In this document: positions 51,969-58,521 of the stretch, piece by piece
Numbering within the stretch: position 1 is the stretch's first letter
How the letters are laid out: each line of letters begins with the position of its first letter
From: Pseudomonadota bacterium
GTDB taxonomy: Bacteria; Pseudomonadota; Alphaproteobacteria; Caulobacterales; Caulobacteraceae
Length of the DNA: 58,521 nt
Direction of reading: 5' to 3'
Assembly: GCA_018241995.1 (NCBI GenBank)
Contig: JAFECT010000016.1
Coordinates: forward strand, 3,731 to 62,251
Translations under genes and position numbers: made by a program
The notes under the pieces: model-generated
Database searches by the model: none
Told to the model about the DNA's origin: nothing
What the model saw: only the letters and a program-made list of their open reading frames with translations

Positions 51969-52604
51969 TTATTCATCTGCAGCGAGCTCCGACGGACCAT
52001 CCCAAAACACTTCGACCCAATGATAATCATCGGCGCGGAAAAGCGCACCCTTGGAGCCCGCGATCGGCTCTAAGAATTCACCTTCCGGGTCCAAACGCCA
52101 CAGTTCCTCGATATATAGGTCGCCCGAATGCGGCTCGACGGTCGCATACGAATTCTCGCCGAAATAACCGCCGACGAGCCGGCCTTCTTTCAAATGCACA
52201 ATCAGCCAACACGGCTCTCGGCGGCTGAAAAATTGATCGAATGCGAAGGCATGAGCCCCTCTAAGCAATCCGAGCTTAGCTCCATATTGCTGTGCGACTC
52301 GGCCCAGCACCGGCCAAACACACGGTCCGATCACACAAATCACGAGCGCGAGCCCGGCGAGCAACCGATAATCGGGCTCCTTGCTCACGAATTGCTTGCT
52401 GGCCAGAAGGATCGCCCAACTGAACACGCCCGCATTTACGAGCGAATAGCCCAGCACGTCGATCAACATCTCCGCTGAGCCGGGTCGAGCGCTCGGATGG
52501 ATCAGCCGGTCGACCTTCAACGAAATGAAGCCTGGCAGAAAGAGCGCGACCACGGCAGCGAACTCCGCCGGCGTCAGCGCGACCAGATGACCGAACCATT
52601 CCAT
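51969..52604 (-). CDS. DUF6338 family membrane protein
   Basis: The product is 211 residues. The N-terminus has a membrane-facing FLPGFISLKVDRLIHP segment and two further spans (about residues 50-68 and 80-100). The soluble C-terminal half has WLIVHLKEGRLVGGYFGENSYAT and DLYIEELWRLDPEGEFLEPIAGSKG, matching the DUF6338 pattern. Function unknown to me; related genes are often found in defence or accessory regions. GC is lower than in the neighbours, which points to transfer. It ends ten bases before the Lrp gene is reached on the other side, so the two may share a transcript. Confidence 0.7.
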   Translation of the reverse strand: MEWFGHLVALTPAEFAAVVALFLPGFISLKVDRLIHPSARPGSAEMLIDVLGYSLVNAGVFSWAILLASKQFVSKEPDYRLLAGLALVICVIGPCVWPVLGRVAQQYGAKLGLLRGAHAFAFDQFFSRREPCWLIVHLKEGRLVGGYFGENSYATVEPHSGDLYIEELWRLDPEGEFLEPIAGSKGALFRADDYHWVEVFWDGPSELAADE

Positions 52605-52614
52605 CTGCGTTTGC

Positions 52615-53103
52615 TTACCCCAGGTGCGGCGTCACCAGGCCCAGCGGCACGGCGGTGGTGTTCTTCACCCCGCGCACCACGATATGGCTCTGCACGTCCG
52701 AGCCGAGGCCCAGAGCCAGCAGGTTCTCGCGCAGGAAGTGGTCGAAGGCGTGGATGTCGCTGGTCACGATGCGCAGCAGGAAGTCCTCCCGGCCCGTGAT
52801 GTTGGCGCACTGCACCACCTCGGGCCAGTCCTGCACCGCCGCCTCGAACGCCTCGAAGTTCTCCCGCGTGGGCTGGGCCAGCTTGACCATGGCGTAGACC
52901 TCGAAGCCCAGGCCCAGCTTGTCCGAATCCAGCAGGGTGACGCGCCCGCGGATCACGCCCTCGTCCTCCAGCCGCTTGATCCGGCGCCAGCACGGCGAGG
53001 GCGAAAGGCCCACGCGCTCGGCGATTTCGGCCACCGAAAGGCTGGCGTCGTTCTGCACGATATCGAGAATCTTGGCGTCTACCGGATCGAGTTTCTCGGT
53101 CAA
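52615..53103 (-). CDS. Lrp/AsnC family transcriptional regulator
   Basis: The protein is 162 residues, a typical Lrp. The N-terminal helix-turn-helix is VDAKILDIVQNDASLSVAEIAERVGLSPSPCWRRIKRLEDEGVI. The C-terminal RAM domain contains VVQCANITGREDFLLRIVTSDIHAFDHFLRENL and the ending SHIVVRGVKNTTAVPLGL. These proteins sense amino acids and form octamers. Lrp genes are often autoregulated; the 211-base gap to the divergent small gene at 53315 is the likely control region. The target is unknown. Confidence 0.94.
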   Translation of the reverse strand: MTEKLDPVDAKILDIVQNDASLSVAEIAERVGLSPSPCWRRIKRLEDEGVIRGRVTLLDSDKLGLGFEVYAMVKLAQPTRENFEAFEAAVQDWPEVVQCANITGREDFLLRIVTSDIHAFDHFLRENLLALGLGSDVQSHIVVRGVKNTTAVPLGLVTPHLG

Positions 53104-53314
53104 AGCGTCCTCCCCCGGCGCAACTCAAGCAAAAACATGCCCCAGGAATAGGCGTTCGGCGGGCGCTCGCGCAACAGCTCTTTCGCAGAGCGAGGGTCGT
53201 TGCGAAGCTGCAATTGTTTCCTGCGCGCCTTTGCCGCACGCGTTGGTTGATCCAAGGCAACGTCTCTCCTTCAGGATCGGTCCATAGGGGCTGAGCGCCT
53301 CGCAAGGACCGCCC

Positions 53315-53590
53315 GTGCCGACCACCACCATCCCCGCGACCTATCTGCTGCGCCTGTTCCGGCGGGCCGGCGACACGCACGAGGCGCGCTGCGAGAGCCA
53401 TCACTGCGACACGGGCGCGGAAGCGATCGGTCGCGGCCTGGACCTGCTCAGGCGCGCGCGGGACAGCGTGGCGGTCGAGGTCTGGCGCGCCGAGACCCTG
53501 GTCTGCCGCCTGGGCGAGCCACACGCCGTAGGCTCGAGCCCGCTCGACGACGCCTTCGGCCGCCGCTGCGCCCGCGCCTGGAGCAAGTGA
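53315..53590 (+). CDS. Small hypothetical protein
   Basis: The frame gives 91 residues starting at a GTG with AAGGA seven bases upstream. The protein has a Cys/His cluster (ARCESHHCDTGAEA) near residue 25-38 and a basic amphipathic remainder ending in RRCARAWSK. It is conserved-looking in composition but I recognise no family. It is divergent from the Lrp regulator and 95 bases before the VOC gene. Confidence 0.5.
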   Translation: MPTTTIPATYLLRLFRRAGDTHEARCESHHCDTGAEAIGRGLDLLRRARDSVAVEVWRAETLVCRLGEPHAVGSSPLDDAFGRRCARAWSK

Positions 53591-53685
53591 GCTCCGGCGC
53601 ATCGTTCCCGATCCGTTCGCTGCTGACATATCCTGACAGCAGGCCCGTCTAACCTATCCGCGTTCTTGGAGAGGGAGAGACCCCC

Positions 53686-54135
53686 ATGACCCTGACGACC
53701 CGCCGCCAGCTCGGCCTGTTCGGCCTGACCGCCGCCCTGTTCGCCCCCGCCGACGGCTCGGGCGCCGCACCGTTCAAGCCGGCGCAGGAGGTGATGCCCG
53801 CCAACGACGGCCGCATCGACTACATCGAGATGACGGTCTCGGACCTTACCCGCGCCAAGGCCTTCTTCACCGCCGCCTTCGGCTGGAAATTCACCGACTA
53901 CGGCCCCGACTACACCAGCTTCGAAGACGGCCGCATCGCCGGCGGTTTCGCGCGCGGCCCGGCCAAGCCCGGCGGCGCCCTGATCGTGCTGAAGGCGCGT
54001 GATCTGGAACTGGCGCTGGAGACCGTGCGCCAGGCGGGCGGCAGGATCGTCAAACCGATCTTCAGCTTCCCCGGCGGACGCAGGTTCCACTTCGCGGACC
54101 CCGAGGGCTACGAGTGGGCGGTTTGGACTAACTAA
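53686..54135 (+). CDS. Tat-exported VOC (glyoxalase-like) protein
   Basis: The protein is 149 residues. TTRRQLGLFGLTAALFAPADG is a twin-arginine signal, and GGAGAGGGAGA is a strong ribosome site. The body is one VOC module: RIDYIEMTVSDLTRAKAFFTAAFGWKFTDYGPDYTSF, then LIVLKARDLELALETVRQAGGRIVKPIFSFPGGRRFHFADPEGYEWAVW, with the usual His/Glu positions. VOC proteins are usually cytoplasmic, so export of a folded, possibly metal-loaded module is notable. Activity unknown. Confidence 0.85.
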   Translation: MTLTTRRQLGLFGLTAALFAPADGSGAAPFKPAQEVMPANDGRIDYIEMTVSDLTRAKAFFTAAFGWKFTDYGPDYTSFEDGRIAGGFARGPAKPGGALIVLKARDLELALETVRQAGGRIVKPIFSFPGGRRFHFADPEGYEWAVWTN

Positions 54136-54299
54136 CCCTCTCCGGATCGGGAGAGGGAGGGACCCGCGCCGTCAGGCGTGGGAGGGTGAGGGATACAGGG
54201 CTCTCAGAGCTGGAAGCGGACCTTCTCAAAAGTCCCTTTCCCTCATCCTCCCCATTGCTTCGCAACGGGTCCCTTCCTTCTCCCGACAGGGAGAAGGAC
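54135..54299. repeat. Paired palindromic element, second family, copy B
   Basis: The left half is CCTCTCCGGATCGGGAGAGG and the right half CCTTCTCCCGACAGGGAGAAGG, with CCTCATCCTCCCCATTGC before the latter, as in the pair at 43038. It lies between convergent VOC and sugar-dehydrogenase genes. Confidence 0.7.
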
Positions 54300-54301
54300 G
54301 A

Positions 54302-55546
54302 CTAGCGCGGCGTCACCCTCACCACCGACCCGTCCTTCTCGTCCGTCAGCACATAGACCGCCCCGTCCGGCCCCACACGCACATCCCGGATCCGCTTCTT
54401 CAGCTCGGTCAGCAGGCGTTCCTCGCCCACCACCTTGGTCCCGTTCAGCACCAGCCTGGCCACGTGCTGGCCGCGCAGGCCGCCGACCAGCAGATTGCCC
54501 TTCCACTCCGGGAACAGCGGCCCCTCGTAGAAGGCCATGCCCGAGGGCGCGATCACCGGGTCCCAGTAGTAGAGCGGCTGCTCCATCCCTGCATGCTGGG
54601 TGATCCCCTGCCCCACAGGCATGCCGGAGTAGTCGATGCCGTAGGTGATCACCGGCCAGCCGTAGTTCTTGCCGGGGTCCGGCCGGTTGACCTCGTCGCC
54701 GCCGCGCGCGCCGTGCTCGACGGTCCAGAGCCGCCCGTCCGCCGGGTTGATGGCCGCGCTCTCCTGGTTGCGGTGGCCGTAGCTCCAGATCTCCGGACGC
54801 GCGCCCTTCCGGCCGAGGAAGGGGTTGCCCTTGGCGGGCGCGCCCTCAGGCGTGATGCGGATCACCTTGCCCAGGTCGTTGTCCAGCGTCTGGGCCTTGT
54901 CCTTCAGCTCGAAGCGGTCGCCGATGGTCACGAACAGATTGCCGTCGCGCCCCACCACCACGCGCGAGCCCACGTTCTTGTCGTCGGTATAGCCGGGTTC
55001 GGCGCGGAAGATGGTCTTGACCGCGTCGAGCTTGCCGCCCGCCTCGTCCAGCACCGCGCGCCCGACCGCGATGCCCGAACCCTCGGCGCGCGGCTCCAGA
55101 TATGTGAAGTACAGCGTGTGGTTCTTGGCGAAGTTCGGGTCGAGCGCGATGTCCTGCAGCCCGCCCTGGGCCTTGGCCTCCACCGCCGGCACGCCCGCGA
55201 TGGGGGCCGACAGCTTGTCGTCCGCGCCGATGATGCGCAGGCGGCCGGGGCGCTCGGTCACCAGCATCTTGCCGTCGGGCAGGAACTGCAGCGCCCAGGG
55301 GTGGTCGAGCCCGCCGACCACCACGCTGGTCTGATAGGCGGTCTTGGAATGCACGCCCGGCGCCCGCGTCTGGCCGGCGAAGGCGGGCTTCTGGCCGTTG
55401 CCCTCGGGCGGGCGGGTCTCGACCGGGCCATCGCCCGAGCCAGAGCCCGCGCCGTTCCCCGAGCCTGCTCCGTCGGCGGTGCGGGCATGGCAGGCGCCGG
55501 CGCTCAGTGCGGCGGCGGCGAACAGGACGGCGACGGTCAGGCGCAT
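54302..55546 (-). CDS. PQQ-dependent sugar dehydrogenase (soluble aldose type), lipoprotein-like
   Basis: The protein is 414 residues. A short signal with lipobox-like LSAGAC (Cys19) precedes a Gly/Ser/Pro-rich linker and a beta-propeller of the glucose/sorbosone dehydrogenase family: LDHPWALQFLPDGKMLVTERPGRLR, GLQDIALDPNF, GRDGNLFVTIGDR, EIWSYGHRNQESAAINP and WTVEHGARGGDEVNRPDPGKNYGWP. These enzymes oxidise aldoses with PQQ in the periplasm. The catalytic His is probably in GYGHRN-type position (SYGHRN), and Ca/PQQ residues lie in EVNRP. A PQQ synthesis operon is not in the window. Confidence 0.9.
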   Translation of the reverse strand: MRLTVAVLFAAAALSAGACHARTADGAGSGNGAGSGSGDGPVETRPPEGNGQKPAFAGQTRAPGVHSKTAYQTSVVVGGLDHPWALQFLPDGKMLVTERPGRLRIIGADDKLSAPIAGVPAVEAKAQGGLQDIALDPNFAKNHTLYFTYLEPRAEGSGIAVGRAVLDEAGGKLDAVKTIFRAEPGYTDDKNVGSRVVVGRDGNLFVTIGDRFELKDKAQTLDNDLGKVIRITPEGAPAKGNPFLGRKGARPEIWSYGHRNQESAAINPADGRLWTVEHGARGGDEVNRPDPGKNYGWPVITYGIDYSGMPVGQGITQHAGMEQPLYYWDPVIAPSGMAFYEGPLFPEWKGNLLVGGLRGQHVARLVLNGTKVVGEERLLTELKKRIRDVRVGPDGAVYVLTDEKDGSVVRVTPR

Positions 55547-55570
55547 CGGGCGCTCCTTGGGCAGACAGGG

Positions 55571-57310
55571 TTAGGGCTGAACCAGCGACTTCAACGCGTC
55601 GTTCGGCTCGGCTCCGGCGAAGTGGATCAGCCACCACACCGCATAGAACAGCAAGGGCCAGCGCGCCTTCTCGTGCCGATCGTCGGCGAACACGGCCAGG
55701 ACCTGGTCCACATCGCAAACCTGGGCCACGCCCTCAACGCCCGCGATCTTCGGCCCCAGCTCAGCCGCCCGCGGCGCGATCCAGGCCGAGACCGGCACGG
55801 TGAAGCCCTTCTTCTTGGCCCAGGGGTCGGCGGCCGGGCAGTGGGTCTCCAGCCACTTCCGCAGGATCCACTTGCCGTACTTGCCGCGCACCTTGAGCTT
55901 GTCGGGCAGGCGGAAGGCGAAGTGCGCCACCTGGTCGTCCAGGAACGGCGTCCTGCCCTCGAGCCCATGCGCCATCAGGCAGCGGTCGAGCTTGAGCAAG
56001 AGGTCCGCGTGCAGCCAGGTCTTGATGTCGCCGATCTGGGCCGCCTGCAGGGGCGTGGATCCGAACGCGGAGGCCCACTCCAGCGCCACCGCGCGCCAGC
56101 GGTCGAGCGCGCCGGAGCCCTTGTCGGGCAGGTGCGGCGCATAGATCTGCGGCTCGGCCGGGCGCCCGCCCAGCCAGGCCGGGCGCATGGCCCGGCGATA
56201 GCGGCCGTAGCCGGCGAAGAGCTCGTCGCCCCCCTCGCCGGTCAGCACCACCGTCAGGGTCCCCTTGGCCGCCTCGGCCAGCTTGTAGGTCGGCAGGATG
56301 GCGTAGTCGCAGGTCGGATCGTCCAGCGCCCAGGCGACCTGAGGCAGCACGCGCCAGAAATCCTCTTCCCCGAAGCTGGTCTCGCGCCAGTCGAGGTTCA
56401 GGGCCGTGGCCACCCGCTCGGCCGACGCCCGCTCGTCGCGCGCGCCTTCGGCGTCGAAACCGCAGGTGAAGGCGGTCACCGGCCGCTCGTTCAGGCGGCT
56501 CATCAGGGTCGCGATGGAGGCGGAATCGACCCCGCCCGACAGGAACAGGCCGTAGGGCACGTCCGAGCGCTGGTGCACCCGCACGCTGTCTTCCAGCACC
56601 GCGTCCAGCGCCGCAACCGCGCTCTCGTCGCTGTCGAAGCCCTGGGGCGTCTGCGACAGCCAGTTCTGGCCGATCTGGCCGGTCTCGGCCTTGGCCGGCG
56701 TGGTGCGGAACGACAGGGTGCGGCCGGGCGACAGGCGGCAGACGCCGTCGAAGATCGAACCCTCGCCGATGGTGTAGCCCAGCGCCAGCAGCTCCTCGGC
56801 GTGGGGCTTGGAGAGCTTCCTGGGCGCCCCGCCCGCGAACAGGGCGCGCGGCTCGGACGCGAACAGCAGCTCGTCGCCCCGCTCCCAGTAATACAGCGGC
56901 TTGATGCCGAAGCCGTCGCGCGCCAGCCAGCGGCACTGGTCGTCGCCGATCAGGCACAGGCCGAACATGCCGCGCAGGCGCTCGAACGCCTCCGACTTCT
57001 CGCGACCGTAGAGGTGCAGCAGGGGCTCGAAGTCGGAGCCGGTCTTCAGCACCGGGCCGAGCTGGAAGTCGCGCGCCAGCTCCACGTAGTTATAGATCTC
57101 GCCGTTGCCGATGACCGTTGAACCAGCGGCATGGAGGGGCTGCCATCCCCCCTCCAGATCGATGATCGACAGGCGCGCGTGGCCCAGCGAGAAGCCCTTG
57201 CCGTCCTCGACGCGGATGCCGTTGGGGCCGCGGTGGGCCAGGGTGGCGATCAGGGGGCCGACCGCGTCCTTCGCGACCGTCTTGCCCAGCACGCCCGCTA
57301 TGCCGCACAT
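55571..57310 (-). CDS. asnB: Asparagine synthase (glutamine-hydrolysing)
   Basis: The enzyme forms asparagine from aspartate, glutamine and ATP. The start at 57310 gives 579 residues and places the required Cys2 (MCGIAGVLGK); a longer frame from 57346 would bury it. The N-domain has LAHRGPNG and the C-domain the PP-loop LFLSGGVDSASIATL plus FTCGFDAEGARDE and LTGEGGDELFAGYGRY. Such genes next to glycosyltransferases often serve surface-polysaccharide amidation instead of free asparagine. The start overlaps the glycosyltransferase 3' end by 13 bases. Confidence 0.93.
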   Translation of the reverse strand: MCGIAGVLGKTVAKDAVGPLIATLAHRGPNGIRVEDGKGFSLGHARLSIIDLEGGWQPLHAAGSTVIGNGEIYNYVELARDFQLGPVLKTGSDFEPLLHLYGREKSEAFERLRGMFGLCLIGDDQCRWLARDGFGIKPLYYWERGDELLFASEPRALFAGGAPRKLSKPHAEELLALGYTIGEGSIFDGVCRLSPGRTLSFRTTPAKAETGQIGQNWLSQTPQGFDSDESAVAALDAVLEDSVRVHQRSDVPYGLFLSGGVDSASIATLMSRLNERPVTAFTCGFDAEGARDERASAERVATALNLDWRETSFGEEDFWRVLPQVAWALDDPTCDYAILPTYKLAEAAKGTLTVVLTGEGGDELFAGYGRYRRAMRPAWLGGRPAEPQIYAPHLPDKGSGALDRWRAVALEWASAFGSTPLQAAQIGDIKTWLHADLLLKLDRCLMAHGLEGRTPFLDDQVAHFAFRLPDKLKVRGKYGKWILRKWLETHCPAADPWAKKKGFTVPVSAWIAPRAAELGPKIAGVEGVAQVCDVDQVLAVFADDRHEKARWPLLFYAVWWLIHFAGAEPNDALKSLVQP

Positions 57311-58344
57311 GCCGCGCCCTCCGGATCGGCCAGCAGGCGGCGCCACTGATCCACCACCGCCGCCTTCGAGAAATCCCGCTCGACCCGCAACCGCCCGGCC
57401 GCGGCGAAGGTTGCCCGCAGCGCCGGCGAGGCGATCAGCTCGCGCACCGCGGCGGCGAAGGCGTCCACGTCGTCGATGGGGGTCAGCCGCCCGTCCGCGC
57501 CGTCGTGGATCAGCGAGGCCGGGCCCTTGGACGCCGCCGCCACAACGGGAAGCCCGTGCGCCCAGGCCTGGATCACCGTGTTGCCGAGCGGCTCGTAGCG
57601 CGAGGGGAAGACGCAGACGTCCGCCGCCCGATAGAGCGCCCCCGCATCCGACCGCCAGCCCAGGAACCGCACGCGGTCGGCGACGTCGAGTTCGGCCGCC
57701 AGGGCCTTGAGCTCCGCCTCGATCGGCCCCGCGCCGGCGATCCAGAGGAAGGCCTCGGGGAGCTGCGTCAGGGCCTTGAGCGAAACGTCGTGCCCCTTGG
57801 ACTCATGTAGCCGCCCCATGCCGAGCAGCAGGGGGACGCCCTCGGGCGTGTCCAGCGAGGCGCGGCTTATCGGCGCCGCGTCATCGGCCTCGGCGAAATT
57901 GGGGATGTAGAGCGCCCGCTCCTTGGGCCAGCCCTCGCCGACCATCCAGTCGCGGATGTCTTGCGTGTTGCCGACCAGGAGGTCGAAGCCGCGATAGTAT
58001 TTCAGGTCGTAATAGCCGCCGAGCCGCCCGATCCGCTTCCACGGCCCCTGCGGCGTGTGCCGGGCCGCCCGGCTCATCCAGGCGACCAGGGCGTCGGCCG
58101 CGTGCTGGCGCGCCAGCCGCTTGACCCCCGGCCTGGTCGCGAAATCCAACGGCCCGCCGAAGCCGAAGCGCTGGAACGGCACGCGCGCGGAATGCAGCGC
58201 GTGCTCCCGCCCGGCATTGGCCCGGATCGCCGCCGAGGTCGGCAAGCCCGCGGCGTGCAGGGCCGCCACCAGCTCCACGAAATACACCTCCGCCCCGCCC
58301 TCGCCGGAGGAGCCCAACAGATGAATGGAAGCCGAAGCGCTCAT
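57298..58344 (-). CDS. Glycosyltransferase family 4 protein
   Basis: The protein is 348 residues with two Rossmann-like halves. The N-terminal half starts IHLLGSSGEGGAEVYFVELV, and the C-terminal half has LLLGMGRLHESKGHDVSLKAL, VRFLGWRSDAGALYRAADVCVFPSRYEPLGNTVIQAWAHGLPVVAAASKGPASLI, the GT-B donor-binding E-x7-E-like segment. It transfers a nucleotide-sugar residue, probably to a surface polysaccharide or lipid carrier. The 13-base overlap with asnB signals translational coupling. Acceptor and sugar are unknown. Confidence 0.9.
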   Translation of the reverse strand: MSASASIHLLGSSGEGGAEVYFVELVAALHAAGLPTSAAIRANAGREHALHSARVPFQRFGFGGPLDFATRPGVKRLARQHAADALVAWMSRAARHTPQGPWKRIGRLGGYYDLKYYRGFDLLVGNTQDIRDWMVGEGWPKERALYIPNFAEADDAAPISRASLDTPEGVPLLLGMGRLHESKGHDVSLKALTQLPEAFLWIAGAGPIEAELKALAAELDVADRVRFLGWRSDAGALYRAADVCVFPSRYEPLGNTVIQAWAHGLPVVAAASKGPASLIHDGADGRLTPIDDVDAFAAAVRELIASPALRATFAAAGRLRVERDFSKAAVVDQWRRLLADPEGAACAA

Positions 58345-58395
58345 GCGGCGCGCACCCTAGCCATGGATGCGCCCGCGTAAAGCCGGGAGTGCCCG

Positions 58396-58428
58396 CACCT
58401 CCCCTGTGAGCGGCAGCGAACGGGGGAG
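58396..58428. repeat. Truncated half of the palindromic element
   Basis: ACCTCCCC-TGTGAGCGGCAGCGAA-CGGGGGAG matches the left half of copy 2 (4181) but stops where AGGGGGACCGCC should follow. The break coincides with the start of IS110-like sequence. Confidence 0.6.
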
Positions 58429-58521
58429 CAACCGTGTTTCAGCAGGGTTTCCAGGCTTGGTCGTGTTTGAGCATGGCGTTGAGTGTGGTGGCGAGTTTTC
58501 GGATTACGGCGACGAGGTCGA
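58429..58521 (-). mobile_element. End of an IS110-family insertion element (extends beyond window)
   Basis: This is the right end of an insertion sequence. The transposase stop codon lies only about ten bases from the junction with the palindromic repeat, so the element has a very short end on this side. The rest is outside the window. Confidence 0.55.
58439..58521 (-). CDS. IS110-family transposase, C-terminal fragment
   Basis: The minus strand reads open from the window edge to a TGA at 58439-58441, giving the end of a protein: DLVAVIRKLATTLNAMLKHD followed by QAWKPC. The pattern (V/A)-x-R-K-L-x-x-x-L-N-A-M-L-K is the usual C-terminal tail of IS110-type (DEDD plus serine) transposases. Only 26 codons are visible. 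The catalytic domains lie outside, so intactness cannot be judged. Confidence 0.65.
   Translation of the reverse strand, partial: DLVAVIRKLATTLNAMLKHDQAWKPC

Noticed and set aside
53999..57121. Plus-strand 1,040-codon frame over the dehydrogenase and asnB
   Set aside because: It is an antisense shadow of two well-supported enzymes.

Overview
The window looks like chromosomal DNA of a member of the Caulobacteraceae (Caulobacter or Phenylobacterium; the genus cannot be fixed from the sequence alone). It is GC-rich. It carries the Caulobacter-type early flagellar cluster in one orientation (fliF, fliG, flbE, fliN, flbD, flhA), with the CtrA-inhibitor gene sciP beside it, followed by the hook operon and divergent flgK-flgL.

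Layout. 1-4.2 kb: the 3' part of a GH10 xylanase, a DUF4282 membrane protein, and a tetR/SRPBCC/membrane-protein operon divergent from a Tat-exported DJ-1/PfpI protein, with two operator-like sites between them. 4.35-19.2 kb: one 14.8-kb minus-strand gene for a roughly 4,940-residue autotransporter, made of a signal peptide, a very long Gly/Ala/Thr/Val-rich beta-solenoid passenger and a C-terminal beta-barrel. 19.4-26.7 kb: flhA, flbD, fliN, flbE, fliG and fliF, read from right to left. 26.9-27.4 kb: a tiny membrane ORF and sciP. 27.6-31.4 kb: fliK-flgD-flgE on the minus strand behind a strong sigma-54 type promoter. 32.0-35.1 kb: flgK-flgL on the plus strand behind a second sigma-54 type promoter. 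35.3-44.7 kb: a low-GC orphan membrane protein, mnmA, three DUF4232-type lipoproteins interrupted by a DUF4304-like gene, an HxlR regulator divergent from an acyl-CoA thioesterase and thiolase, and an RhlE-type RNA helicase. 45-54 kb: amidohydrolase, membrane dipeptidase (M19), pirin, a TPR/beta-propeller exported protein, DUF6338, an Lrp regulator and a Tat-exported VOC protein. 54.3-58.5 kb: a PQQ-type sugar dehydrogenase, asparagine synthase overlapping a glycosyltransferase, and the end of an IS110-like transposase.

How the genes work together. FliF/FliG/FliN form the MS ring and switch, FlbE is the FliH-like export factor, and FlhA is the export gate. FlbD is the sigma-54 activator expected to switch on the fliK-flgD-flgE and flgK-flgL promoters once the early structure is built. 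SciP is expected to dampen CtrA, which in this family drives the fliF operon. The giant autotransporter lies directly downstream of flhA in the same orientation, separated by 221 bases that hold a degenerate CtrA-like box, so it may be a cell-cycle-timed adhesin; this is inference.

Intergenic space is dominated by paired palindromic elements (at least eight sites). One of them appears to be broken by the IS110-like element at the right edge. No tRNA, rRNA or CRISPR array was seen.
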